Source of the DNA: PUPG01 sp964463915
GTDB taxonomy: Bacteria > Bacteroidota > Bacteroidia > Bacteroidales > UBA7960
Direction: 5' to 3'
DNA length: 64,000 bases
NCBI GenBank assembly: GCA_964463915.1
Contig: CAYXEH010000006.1
Coordinates: forward strand, 19,224 to 83,223
Positions 42,222 through 51,628 of the stretch are shown in pieces. The first letter of the stretch is position 1. Each line of letters starts with the position of its first letter. The notes beneath the pieces are model-generated. The model saw nothing but the letters and a program-made list of their open reading frames with translations, was not told the origin of the DNA and searched no databases. Made by a program: the position numbers and the translations under genes.

Positions 42222-45167
42222 TCATTCAATGACGATCTCATCAATAAATATAAAGGCCTCCCCTCCCGCACCCAAATGCCAGTCAGGAATAGTCCCGAAG
42301 TTGGTGGCTTTTACCTTTACGTACCGGCCTGATGTGTTCACCCGGGCACCGGTTTCTTCGTGCCGGAGTTCATAATCGTCGTAAGGAATTGTATGCTCAG
42401 GACTGGCAACCTCGGTAAATTGATTGCCATCATCCGACACATAAAAAGTCACGTCTTCCGGCATCCATATCCAGGACCGGATATCCTGGGTAAACCCGGC
42501 TCCGACATAGCTGATGGGTTGTTTTTCACCCAGATCTACCACAGCCTCAAAGTCAGTGCCCTGGTACCCGTGCCAGCCTCCAAGACGCCAGTTCTCTGCC
42601 CCCCTGATACCGTCAATGAGCGCTTCGGGGCCTCCCCCGTGATAGTTGGGGTGCCACTCGCTTCTGACATCCACAGAACGGCTGATATCGATTTTTACAA
42701 AATCCGCCCTCACCGGGAAACTGGGATCATAGCCTTCTTTGTAAGAAACAGCCTGCAGTACGGTGGATCCGGTAAGTTCAAGTGGTTTGGTATATCGTCT
42801 GGCATTCCGATCGGGCATACTGCCATCCATGGTATAATACACCTCCGTATCCGGAGTCACCGTATGAATTTCGACCTGCATTACATCCCTGATCCTTTGA
42901 TCGTCAGCTTGAATATAGGGGATGGGAAGCAGGGACTCATCCGTGATATGCGTCTCCGGCACGTCTGCATCGCGGCTACCCCAGTCCTGATTGGGCCGGT
43001 TACCCATCTCAAAATGCAGATGACCGCCCTTCATGATGTCATCATGCATGATATAAGACTTATTATAGGATGTACCATTGAGGGTGGCCGACTGGATATA
43101 ATAGTTGCGATCCGACACATTGTTGGCCGTAATCTTAAACACATTCCCGTTTTCCAGGTGTAGATCCATTTCCGGGAAATAGGGCGTTCCGATGGCGTAG
43201 TGCGGATCACCGGGGGCCACAGGATAAAAACCCATTGCGCCCATGATAAACCAGGCCGACATCTGGCCGCAATCTTCATTGCCGCTGCGGCCATCGGGCA
43301 GATGTGAATACAAGTCGTCCATGATCTGCCGGACACGCTGCTGTGTTTTCCATGGCTGATTCACATAATTATACAGATAAGCCATGTGATGACTGGGTTC
43401 ATTGCCCTGGGCATACTGGCCCATAAGGCCGGTGATGTCTTTCATGTCACGGCCTGTGATGGGGTCTTCCGTTTCAAAAAGCTCATCAATTTTGGCTGCA
43501 AATTGCCTTTTGCCCCCGTGCATTTCGCTTAGTCCGGTTATATCCTGTGGCACATAAAAACTATAATGCCAGGAGTTGGCTTCAGTAAAATGCCAGTCAA
43601 CCGTGGTGGGATCAAATGGAGTAAGCCAGCTGCCATTCAGCCTCGGGCGCATGAAACCGGTTGAGGGATCAAAAATATTCTTATAAAACTGTGCCCGATG
43701 GATATATTCTTCGTACACATTATCCAGCCCCATCTCCCTGGCCATCACAGCAATATTCCAATCGTTGTAGGAATACTCAAGGGTTTTGGAAATGGATTCG
43801 TGCTCCATGTCACCGGGGATGTGACCATGCTGCCGGTACACATCAAGCCCGTAATGATCCCGGGTGGCGCTGTATCGCATGGCTTCCATCGCTTTTGCTG
43901 CATCAAAACCGCGTATGCCTTTCATATAGGCATCGGAAATGACCGAAATGGCATGATTGCCGATCATGGTGTAGGTTTCGTTGGCGGCCAGCTCCCATAT
44001 GGGAAGCAACCCGCCCCTTTCATACATATCCAGCATTACCCTGATGAAATCAACCGTACGCTTTGTATCAATAATGGTCATCAGGGGGTGCCATGCCCTG
44101 TACGTATCCCAGAGAGAAAATACCGTGTACACATCAAAGTCGCTTCTGTTGTGGATACCGCGATCCATGCCCCGGTATCGTCCATCTACGTCAAAAAATG
44201 TATACGGCTGCAGGAAGGAATGATACATAGATGTGTAAAAGGTACTATTTTGTTCACAGTTACCCCCTTTTACGCGGATGCGACCAAGTTCGGTATTCCA
44301 CTGCTCAAATGCATTTTCACGCACCTTTTTAAAATTCCAGTCCGGGACTTCAGCTTGCAGATTTCTGTAAGCACCATCGCCATCCACCGCTGAAAGTGCC
44401 ACCTTCACCTCAACCGCCTCATTATCTTCCGTGCTGAAACCAACAAAGGCTTTGATATTCTCCCCATCCGCATAAATGATGTCATCCTGCAACACATTAT
44501 CTACCGCAATCCCCCTTCGTTCGAAAGGTTTACTGAACTCCATATGGAAATACCACACCAGGTCTTTTGCCCAGTTGGATGAGCGGCGCAGGCCACGGAT
44601 CTCGGTGTCGCTTACAAACTCTATCCATGATTCCACCACCCTGTCACGATGTTCCAGGTCAATAATCATATTGGCCTGGTCAGAGGCTGGAAACGTATAG
44701 CGGTGATAGCCCACGCGGGTAGAAGCGGTCATTTCAGCCTTCACTCCGGGTTTGTCCAGAAAAACGCTGTAGTATCCGGCTTCGGCGTGTTCATTTTCTT
44801 TTTTGAAAGGGGATTTATAGGCCTCATTCACAAAAACAGGATCACCCACTACCGGCATCAGCAAAATGTCATTGTAATCGCCCACCCCAGTGCCGTTTAA
44901 AGCCGTATGACTGAAACCGTAAATTTCTGAATCAGAATAGTGGTATCCGGATGCACCGTCCCAGCCTCCCAGCCGGGTATCGGGACTGAGTTGTACCATG
45001 CCAAATGGCACGGTGGCCCCGGGAAAGGTATGGCCGTGGGCATCGGTACCGACAAAGGGATTCACAAAGTCTGCCGGGTTATTCACCTCGCAATCTTCAC
45101 GCTGACAGGCGAACATGAGAAGCAAAATGAATGGGAGAATTAGAGCTGATTTTGCGGTGGTTTTCAT
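42222..45167 (-). CDS. GH92 alpha-mannosidase lipoprotein with chitobiase-C-like and F5/8C domains
   Basis: Calcium-dependent exo-alpha-mannosidase family acting on the cell surface or in the periplasm. The 981-residue protein has a lipobox LLMFAC near residue 20, then the N-terminal GH92 beta domain (NPFVGTDAHGHTFPGATVPFGM), the (alpha/alpha)6 region with AGNEDCGQMSAWF-type catalytic motifs (here SGNEDCGQMSAWF), a chitobiase-C-like insert at about 760-830 (EVYYTMDGSMPD) and a discoidin-type carbohydrate-binding domain at the C-terminus. It lies downstream of a sugar permease on the same strand, consistent with releasing mannose and importing it. Confidence 0.93.
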   Translation of the reverse strand: MKTTAKSALILPFILLLMFACQREDCEVNNPADFVNPFVGTDAHGHTFPGATVPFGMVQLSPDTRLGGWDGASGYHYSDSEIYGFSHTALNGTGVGDYNDILLMPVVGDPVFVNEAYKSPFKKENEHAEAGYYSVFLDKPGVKAEMTASTRVGYHRYTFPASDQANMIIDLEHRDRVVESWIEFVSDTEIRGLRRSSNWAKDLVWYFHMEFSKPFERRGIAVDNVLQDDIIYADGENIKAFVGFSTEDNEAVEVKVALSAVDGDGAYRNLQAEVPDWNFKKVRENAFEQWNTELGRIRVKGGNCEQNSTFYTSMYHSFLQPYTFFDVDGRYRGMDRGIHNRSDFDVYTVFSLWDTYRAWHPLMTIIDTKRTVDFIRVMLDMYERGGLLPIWELAANETYTMIGNHAISVISDAYMKGIRGFDAAKAMEAMRYSATRDHYGLDVYRQHGHIPGDMEHESISKTLEYSYNDWNIAVMAREMGLDNVYEEYIHRAQFYKNIFDPSTGFMRPRLNGSWLTPFDPTTVDWHFTEANSWHYSFYVPQDITGLSEMHGGKRQFAAKIDELFETEDPITGRDMKDITGLMGQYAQGNEPSHHMAYLYNYVNQPWKTQQRVRQIMDDLYSHLPDGRSGNEDCGQMSAWFIMGAMGFYPVAPGDPHYAIGTPYFPEMDLHLENGNVFKITANNVSDRNYYIQSATLNGTSYNKSYIMHDDIMKGGHLHFEMGNRPNQDWGSRDADVPETHITDESLLPIPYIQADDQRIRDVMQVEIHTVTPDTEVYYTMDGSMPDRNARRYTKPLELTGSTVLQAVSYKEGYDPSFPVRADFVKIDISRSVDVRSEWHPNYHGGGPEALIDGIRGAENWRLGGWHGYQGTDFEAVVDLGEKQPISYVGAGFTQDIRSWIWMPEDVTFYVSDDGNQFTEVASPEHTIPYDDYELRHEETGARVNTSGRYVKVKATNFGTIPDWHLGAGGEAFIFIDEIVIE

Positions 45168-45290
45168 GTTTGGGCGTTTTTGGGGGATCCTGACCTATTC
45201 GACAATAGCACTGTTTGGCCTGAGCGGGCAACCATTATGCCGGTTCAAATTTTGCCTGACATCTGATACATACGACCCAAGCTGGTGTGA

Positions 45291-46469
45291 TTATTTATTC
45301 AGAGACCGGAAAGCCAGTACAAGGATATAAAGAATGCAGGCCACAGGCACAAGAAAGCCCAACTGCACATCAATGTCGGCCACAGCCCCGGTAATCGGGG
45401 GAACAATCGCCCCTCCTACGATCGCCGTGACCATTAACCCTGACAATTCATTGGTTCTGACAGGCATGGCATTGACAGTGATCGAAAAGATGAGTGGAAA
45501 CACGTTGGAGAAACCCAGACCCGTCAACACGATACCGGCAAAAGCAATGTACTGACTTCCAAAAAACAACATCATCATCCCAAGTAAAGAAAGCGCTACA
45601 CTGAAAATCAGAAACCTGCCGGGTTTGATTCTTCTCAGGACAAAAGCCCCCGCAAGGCGTCCGAGAAAAATAGGTAAAAAGAATAATCCCCAGGCCATCC
45701 ATAGCCCGAATTCTTTGATACCGTAAACCCTGTCCATTAATATGGGGATCTGTGCACTCATGGATATCTCAGCACCCACATACAGGAAAATACCCAGCAC
45801 CATCATCAACACAAAAGGATTTGCCAGAAGTTTAAAGCTGGATGAGATATTCACGGTTACCGGATTGGCCGGCTCTTTTTCCTGAATATCCAGGGCTTTC
45901 ACCCGGAATATCGCAATCAGAATGATCAGGGCAAAGAGAGGAAACAGTATGGTCCAGTCGAGCCCAAACCATATGGCGACTGCGGGCGGCACAAGAAAAC
46001 CCAGTGAAGAACCCACGGCCTTGACTGCCTGGGCCAGGGAAAGGTTGCTGGAATATCGCTCTTCAGCTGAAACATCCCGCATAATGGGATTTCCGGCTAC
46101 CTGGAGGGTGGTGGCACCGGCGCCCAGCATGAATACGGAAATAAACAAGGCGTATAATTTTGTATGAGAGCCCGCTGCGATTTCCATATGGGGGCCGTAC
46201 ATTCCGAAAAGCAAAGGAATCACCAATCCCAGCAAGGCAATAAGCAGACCCATTAATAGGACATATTTCTTTCCCTTTTTCTCCTGAAACACCCCCAGTG
46301 GGATCGACAAAACCCCAAACATGATAAACCCGCTGGTAGTCATCAGGGAAGCGACGAAATTGGAAACCTCAAACGAATCTTTGACCAGTGATACCAGCGG
46401 TCCGACAACGTCTCCGAAGCCCATGGCCAGGAATGCCAGGAAAATTGGAAATGCCTTGTTGTGTGTCAT
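45291..46469 (-). CDS. MFS sugar permease, FucP-like
   Basis: Proton-coupled sugar importer of the fucose/glucose/galactose permease group. The 392-residue protein has 12 hydrophobic segments, with GFGDVVGPLVSLVKDSF in TM1, the GAGATTLQVAGNP motif typical of FucP relatives and SLAQAVKAVGS in the first half. It is upstream of the GH92 mannosidase (123 bp), so mannose is a reasonable guess for the substrate. The guess rests on gene context alone. Confidence 0.85.
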   Translation of the reverse strand: MTHNKAFPIFLAFLAMGFGDVVGPLVSLVKDSFEVSNFVASLMTTSGFIMFGVLSIPLGVFQEKKGKKYVLLMGLLIALLGLVIPLLFGMYGPHMEIAAGSHTKLYALFISVFMLGAGATTLQVAGNPIMRDVSAEERYSSNLSLAQAVKAVGSSLGFLVPPAVAIWFGLDWTILFPLFALIILIAIFRVKALDIQEKEPANPVTVNISSSFKLLANPFVLMMVLGIFLYVGAEISMSAQIPILMDRVYGIKEFGLWMAWGLFFLPIFLGRLAGAFVLRRIKPGRFLIFSVALSLLGMMMLFFGSQYIAFAGIVLTGLGFSNVFPLIFSITVNAMPVRTNELSGLMVTAIVGGAIVPPITGAVADIDVQLGFLVPVACILYILVLAFRSLNK

Positions 46470-46834
46470 GACGGGAAAATTTGCTCGGAAACACCCCGGG
46501 TTGTCAACCCCGGTTAGGGCATCTTACGATTGATGAGTACTTGCAGAAAAGGTTCTCTCTGAAGCTTAATGAAAAACGCAGAAGTATCCTGTGCAGGGGA
46601 AAAAATAAAGCCTTTAACAACGTAAGCAAGCGAAACCTTTTCAGGCATTAATTATAATTTTCCCAAAAATAAAAAATTATCTTATACCCTTAATCGTTTC
46701 AGACATCTATTCCTTTTGACTTTTTAAAGGAATTTGCCGGAATGCAAAATTTAGCGTCCATGATATATTCAGCCATGGGAAGAACAAGGGACGAATGCAG
46801 GCATCCCCGGGAATATTTCAGGAAAGGCCTTTGA
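46470..46834. other. 365-bp intergenic region upstream of the sugar permease
   Basis: No gene is evident. On the minus strand a TATTTTTG element (46664-46671) could start the permease-GH92 transcript, giving a leader of about 190 nt. Near the permease start there is a GGGTT-GTC-AACCC hairpin (46498-46510) followed by CGGTTAG, resembling the linker of the hairpin arrays. No clear terminator for the reductase gene ending at 46835 was found. Confidence 0.5.
46664..46671 (-). promoter_or_regulatory. Candidate -7 element of the permease-GH92 operon
   Basis: Minus-strand TATTTTTG matches TAnnTTTG. It stands in an AT-rich stretch, and no -33 element is recognised. Confidence 0.35.
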
Positions 46835-49309
46835 TCAGATAAAAAGATTTAATCCGGCTTCATCGGCCCTTTCAAGATAAGTAGCCACGCCACCGAATTC
46901 CACCCCGTCAATCAGTTCCTCTTTGGTGATTCCCATTACATCCATCGACATGGTACAGGCAATGAATTCCACCCCATTATCCTGTGCCTGGCTGATCAGG
47001 GATTCCAGTGAATCGATGTTCTTCTTTTTCATGATATGCCGCATCAGCCGGCTCCCCATCCCCATCATATTGAGTTTGGATAGTTTAAGCCCTTTACTGC
47101 TGCCGGGCAACATCATCCCGAACATCCGGGAGATAAAATCTTTCTTCACTGAAGGCGGGTTGGACTTTTTCAGCATATTCAGTCCCCAGAACGTGAAAAA
47201 TATGCTTACCTTTTTTCCGGTGGATGCCGCGCCGTTGGCGATCACAAAAGAGGCCAGTGCCTTATCCAGGTCGTCACTGAACACAATCAGCGTCTTATTG
47301 TCACGCACTGGTCCCTGTGAGGCAGTTTTGGATGCTGCTTCTCCCTTAATGAGCCTGGCCGTGACTACCCCGCCTTCCTGTTCAATACCCAACACCCGGT
47401 TGCCGGTCATTTTCGCCCAGGATTTTACGTCAGAGGAGAAAGCCGGATCGGTCGCCTTCACCTCGATCACCTCACCGGGCTTCATCTCAGACACACTGTT
47501 CTTTAGCTTCAGGATGGGGCCGGGACACTGGAGCCCACATGCATCAACTTGCAGGGCTGGGATATCCCTCAGGGCCTCAGGCTGATCTGTGCTACGAGCC
47601 TGGTATATCTGGTCATCGATTCCCACCACATCACCTTCATAAATATCCTCATTGCTTTGCTTTTGTGTGGCAAATTCATACGTCTTGGTTCCCCCGTTCA
47701 GGTTTTCCACCTGCCGGAATCCATGCTGCATCAGAATACGGGCTGCCACATATCCCCGATGCCCCACTCCACAAAATACAATGATCCGTTTGTCACGGGG
47801 AATTTCTTCCATACGGTCGCGAAGCTCATCAATGGGGACATTCACCGCATCGCCAATTGTACCCAGCCCATATTCATCAGGGGTACGCACATCCAACAGA
47901 AAAGCATCCTTCCGTTCCAGCTCGGTCAGCTCCCGCCAGGAGCAGCTTTTTACCTTGCCATTGACAATGTTCTCGGCTGCAAAACCGGCGATATTCACCG
48001 GGTCTTTGGCTGAAGAATACGGTGGCGCGTAAGCATGCTCAATCTCTGTAAGATCATGAATGCTGCCACCATTTTTTATCACACTGGAAATAAGATCAAT
48101 TCGCTTATCCACTCCTTCATACCCGACAATTTGTCCCCCGTAAAGTTTTCCGCTGTCCGGGTCGAAAACGATTTTAATACTCATGGGAATGGCACCGGGA
48201 TAATAGCCTGCGTGAGATCCGGAGTGGGTAATTGTGGAACAGTAACGGATATTGGCCTTACGCAGTGTACGACCGGACACCCCTGTGGAGGCAACCGTAA
48301 GATCAAAAACCTTGGCAATGGCGGTATTGATAGACCCCTGATATTTCCGCTGGTTGCCGTGAACAATATTATCGGCACATATTCTGCCTTGTTTATTTGC
48401 CGGACCGGCAAGATAGGTGATCTGGGAAATCCCGGTGATGGGATTGGGATACTCAATGGCATCACCCACCGCATAAATATCAGGAAGGGAAGTCTGCAGA
48501 TATTCATTGACTTTGATGCCCCCTGTTTTGCCCAGTTCCAGACCTGCTTCCCGGGCCAGTTGGCTATCGGGTCGCACCCCGATGGATAAAATCACCAGGT
48601 CGCTTTGCAGTTCACGCCCGCTTTGGAGCTTCACAGACAGACCGTTTTCATCCCTGTTAAAGGAAGAAACCCCATCCTTCAGGAAAAACTCTACGTTTTT
48701 TGTTTTCAGATGCTGATGCACAAGCGATGCCATGCTATAGTCCAGGGGAGTCATCACCTGTTCGGCCATTTCCACGATGGACACAAAAATACCGAGCTGA
48801 TGCAGGTTCTCCGCCATCTCCAGGCCGATAAATCCTGCACCAACCACAATGGCACGCCGGATCTGGTGTTTATCCACGTAAGCTTTGATACGGTCCGTAT
48901 CCGCCACATTACGCAGGGTAAAAATTCCTTCCGCATCGATACCGGGAAGGTTGGGTCTTACCGGTTCAGCACCCGGCGACAGCACAAGCTTGTCATAATC
49001 CTGCACATACTCCTCTCCGGTGGAGAGGTTTTTTATGGTCGCAGTCTTGTCTTCAGGCTGAATGGAAACAACTTCCTGCCTGACCCGTACATCCACATTA
49101 AAACGTGCATGGAAGGCCTCGGGTGTTTGTACAAACAAACTATCGCGCTCGGCAATGGTACCGCCGATATAATAAGGGAGCCCGCAGTTGGCATAACTGA
49201 TATGTTCCCCGCGTTCAACCATGATAATGTGGGCATTTTCGTTATTCCGGCGCAACCTGGCCGCTGTGGTAGCTCCTCCGGCTACTCCTCCGATAATTAA
49301 AATATTCAT
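46835..49309 (-). CDS. CoA-disulfide reductase-like FAD protein fused to rhodanese, TusA and DsrE-like domains
   Basis: Four sulfur-transfer modules in one 824-residue chain. Residues 1 to about 445 form an FAD/NAD(P)H disulfide reductase of the CoADR/NPSR type, with GGVAGG and the redox Cys42 in SYANCGLPYYIGG. Residues about 455-545 form a rhodanese domain with active Cys513 in FCGVGHRG. Residues about 585-655 form a TusA/SirA domain with Cys591 and Cys595 (CGLQCPGP). Residues about 672-824 form a DsrE/F-like domain with Cys785. Persulfide could be passed along these cysteines. The ATG at 49309 replaces a TTG two codons upstream. It follows the MarR gene by 30 bp. Confidence 0.93.
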   Translation of the reverse strand: MNILIIGGVAGGATTAARLRRNNENAHIIMVERGEHISYANCGLPYYIGGTIAERDSLFVQTPEAFHARFNVDVRVRQEVVSIQPEDKTATIKNLSTGEEYVQDYDKLVLSPGAEPVRPNLPGIDAEGIFTLRNVADTDRIKAYVDKHQIRRAIVVGAGFIGLEMAENLHQLGIFVSIVEMAEQVMTPLDYSMASLVHQHLKTKNVEFFLKDGVSSFNRDENGLSVKLQSGRELQSDLVILSIGVRPDSQLAREAGLELGKTGGIKVNEYLQTSLPDIYAVGDAIEYPNPITGISQITYLAGPANKQGRICADNIVHGNQRKYQGSINTAIAKVFDLTVASTGVSGRTLRKANIRYCSTITHSGSHAGYYPGAIPMSIKIVFDPDSGKLYGGQIVGYEGVDKRIDLISSVIKNGGSIHDLTEIEHAYAPPYSSAKDPVNIAGFAAENIVNGKVKSCSWRELTELERKDAFLLDVRTPDEYGLGTIGDAVNVPIDELRDRMEEIPRDKRIIVFCGVGHRGYVAARILMQHGFRQVENLNGGTKTYEFATQKQSNEDIYEGDVVGIDDQIYQARSTDQPEALRDIPALQVDACGLQCPGPILKLKNSVSEMKPGEVIEVKATDPAFSSDVKSWAKMTGNRVLGIEQEGGVVTARLIKGEAASKTASQGPVRDNKTLIVFSDDLDKALASFVIANGAASTGKKVSIFFTFWGLNMLKKSNPPSVKKDFISRMFGMMLPGSSKGLKLSKLNMMGMGSRLMRHIMKKKNIDSLESLISQAQDNGVEFIACTMSMDVMGITKEELIDGVEFGGVATYLERADEAGLNLFI

Positions 49310-49339
49310 ATGCAAATGGCACTAATTTGTGTGATGGAA

Positions 49340-49705
49340 TTATTTGATTTCAAAAAAAGCATTTAACAGGGGGGTCACAGCATCGAGTTTCCGCTCTCCT
49401 TCATCATTGAGTGAAAATATCATTTTACGCTTGTCTGAGGAGTCAATTTCCCTCTTCAGCAATCCTTTGGTTTCAAGCTTGCTCAATAAGCGGGAGGTCT
49501 GGGTAGAAGTCAGACCGATCTCTGAAGCAATATTCCCCTGACATTTACAACGTTCTGAGAGGCAGCAGAGCAACACTGCTTCTTCGAGGTCAACATCTTC
49601 GTCCTTAGACATTTTTGTCTCAAGTGACTGTAACTTACGCAGTAAATCTTTCATGCGAAGAAATGGCTCAGCACCATTTTTCATCACAGGGTTATTTATT
49701 TTCAT
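49340..49705 (-). CDS. MarR-family regulator with a four-cysteine cluster
   Basis: Winged-helix repressor of 121 residues, probably controlling the downstream sulfur-transfer fusion. The DNA-binding part is GNIASEIGLTSTQTSRLLSKL (about 57-77) and the wing DSSDKRKMIFSL (about 88-99). Cys47, 48, 53 and 55 cluster just before the helix-turn-helix, an arrangement suited to sensing persulfide, disulfide stress or a metal. It is first in a two-gene operon behind a consensus promoter that contains a palindrome, consistent with self-repression. Confidence 0.88.
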   Translation of the reverse strand: MKINNPVMKNGAEPFLRMKDLLRKLQSLETKMSKDEDVDLEEAVLLCCLSERCKCQGNIASEIGLTSTQTSRLLSKLETKGLLKREIDSSDKRKMIFSLNDEGERKLDAVTPLLNAFFEIK

Positions 49706-49725
49706 TATGTAATATTTTCAGTTTG

Positions 49726-49756
49726 CAAATATATAACAAAAAAATCACATCGCAAA
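49726..49756 (-). promoter_or_regulatory. Consensus promoter of the marR-CoADR operon, with overlapping palindrome
   Basis: On the minus strand TTTG (49753-49756), exactly 19 nt, then TATATTTG (49726-49733), a perfect match to the Bacteroidota -33/-7 pattern. An 8-bp palindrome TTTGCAAA (49722-49729) overlaps the -7 element, and a GTTTGC/GCAAAC inverted repeat flanks the promoter (49721-49726, 49752-49757). Either could be the MarR operator. Confidence 0.82.
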
Positions 49757-49794
49757 CCAAAAGGTCAAGGGTAAGTTTCCGGTACACATTAACA

Positions 49795-49841
49795 AAGCGG
49801 GTGCAGCAAAGGCGAATTGCAAGCCTCTACTGCACCCGCTT
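49795..49841 (-). terminator. Terminator of the M14 peptidase operon
   Basis: A perfect 12-bp stem (AAGCGGGTGCAG at 49795-49806 with 49830-49841) containing an inner AGGC/GCCT hairpin, 19 bp after the peptidase stop. The following T-run is weak. Confidence 0.7.
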
Positions 49842-49859
49842 CAATATCAAAAAAATGTA

Positions 49860-51608
49860 TTACAACTCTTCCCGAACAATACCTCCTTTTGGGCTGTCCA
49901 GGGTAACAGACATCCTGCGGCCACCATCAATGATCCACTTCACAGTCACGCTGTCCATGCCCGGAATGTTTCGGATCTCCAATTTTTCAGGATTCACTTT
50001 CTGCTCTTCCATCACATTCAGGTCACGGTTATGCACCAGCATACCGGCCACCACATCGGCTCCTTCAAGGCTCACATAATTGGGACGGTTAATACTGTGT
50101 CTCAGATCAATTCCCGCGTGCGTGGGTGTCATACGTGTATTGGTCACCACGGCGATCACTTCCTGAAGTCCGTTACCCAGGTCGTTCACAGTAAGCTCAG
50201 AAAACTCAAGCTTCGGGGTATGATAGGCATGGTAGAGGGTAAATGCCATATTGCGATGGGCATCCTGTTCCAGCATAAACCCGGGATGCACCCTGCCAAA
50301 ATTTTTCTTGAACCCGCCAACCTCAATCTCTCCGAACTGGGGGTGTTCAATGGTCTCCCATTCTACAAATGCGTCCTCAAAAAGCAGGTGGCGATCGAAT
50401 TTATAAGACGCCTTCTGCCCCTCTTCCCGGTTTTCATAGTCCTCGTAAAAATACTTATAACTGGTAAACAACTCATTGGTGTAGGTAAAAATGCCACGAC
50501 CAAAATGGAACCAGTCAATTTGCCCGCCGTAAACCGTGTAAAGGTCTTCAAAAAGGGTCCAATAGCGGTAACCCGGGAGCATTCGGTCTCCGAGTTCACC
50601 GATGGCGTCATAAACCCGGATGTCTTCACGGGTATAAAGCGAAGCATCCTCCCCTGTACCGGGCCCCCGCAATATCATCCCGCCTGAATTGTGGTAAGTT
50701 TGTGCCCCGGCAATATTGGGGTGATCCATTACAAAATCCCTCACGGCCCGGTTCTCCGGCAAGGCAAAAGGATAATGAAAAGCGCCACGCTGGATGTGAT
50801 CAGGCTGCCAGTTCCAGGCCCAGTCGCGGTTGGGGTCATAGCTGCCGATCCTGTCTTCATTCACTCTTCCGTCGCCGTCCCGGTCTATTCCCTCATAGCC
50901 GAGTAAATCAAAATCCCCGAATTCATCAGGCGGGGCAGGAACTAACCTTCGCGGGTCTTCCGGGCATACGATATAACGACCGTAAGGATTGCGCCGACGC
51001 ATCTGGGTAACGTCTCCGTCATTATTCAGGTCATCCAAGCGGTCTTCGTCTTTTTTCCCGTCTCCGTCATCATCAAGGGGAACGGTACCACTCCGGGGTG
51101 AACTCACGGTATTGGGCTCTTTCATGTAGTGTTCCCGACCGTCAGGATTGATAGAAGGCGCAATGTAAAAGACCTTTTCATCCATCAGTTGGGTAATAAA
51201 ATCATTTTCACCGTAGTTCTCCACGAGGTACCAGGCCGTATACAGGGCAATTTCACTTCCCTGAATCTCATTGGCGTGAATATTCCCATCGATCCAAAAG
51301 CCCGGTTTTTCCCGGTGGGGCTTGTTCTGGTGGTTGGTTACCGTAAGCACCCACATTTCACGTCCTTCATAGCTCTGGCCAATTGATTCCAGGGTAACAA
51401 GTTCGGGGTAAGCATCCACCAGCCGCCGGGAGATATCCTCCAGGCCGGCATTGGTGTAATAACGATTCCAGCTTATCTCCACCTTCGGATTCACCGGGGT
51501 GCCGGCAGCCTTGAAAAAGTTTTCCATTGACTGGGCAGAAGCTCCAAAGCCGGCCGATAACCATAACAGGCCGGCAATAAACAGGGTAATATATCTTTTG
51601 TTGTTCAT
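49860..51608 (-). CDS. M14-family zinc carboxypeptidase, exported
   Basis: Metallocarboxypeptidase secreted through a signal peptide (LSAGFGASA then QSM). Zinc ligands are His and Glu in GNIHANEIQGSE (about residue 110) and the later His in QTYHNSGG; the catalytic Glu is probably that of TYTNELF. Two Asp-rich calcium-type loops (DDDGDGKKDED and DRDGDGRVNED) are inserted between the ligands. The ATG at 51608 is used, since the GTG at 51617 adds only three residues. It is the second gene of an operon with a paralogue 20 bp upstream that has lost the ligands. Confidence 0.9.
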   Translation of the reverse strand: MNNKRYITLFIAGLLWLSAGFGASAQSMENFFKAAGTPVNPKVEISWNRYYTNAGLEDISRRLVDAYPELVTLESIGQSYEGREMWVLTVTNHQNKPHREKPGFWIDGNIHANEIQGSEIALYTAWYLVENYGENDFITQLMDEKVFYIAPSINPDGREHYMKEPNTVSSPRSGTVPLDDDGDGKKDEDRLDDLNNDGDVTQMRRRNPYGRYIVCPEDPRRLVPAPPDEFGDFDLLGYEGIDRDGDGRVNEDRIGSYDPNRDWAWNWQPDHIQRGAFHYPFALPENRAVRDFVMDHPNIAGAQTYHNSGGMILRGPGTGEDASLYTREDIRVYDAIGELGDRMLPGYRYWTLFEDLYTVYGGQIDWFHFGRGIFTYTNELFTSYKYFYEDYENREEGQKASYKFDRHLLFEDAFVEWETIEHPQFGEIEVGGFKKNFGRVHPGFMLEQDAHRNMAFTLYHAYHTPKLEFSELTVNDLGNGLQEVIAVVTNTRMTPTHAGIDLRHSINRPNYVSLEGADVVAGMLVHNRDLNVMEEQKVNPEKLEIRNIPGMDSVTVKWIIDGGRRMSVTLDSPKGGIVREEL

Positions 51609-51628
51609 ACAATTCACATTTCAAGTTT

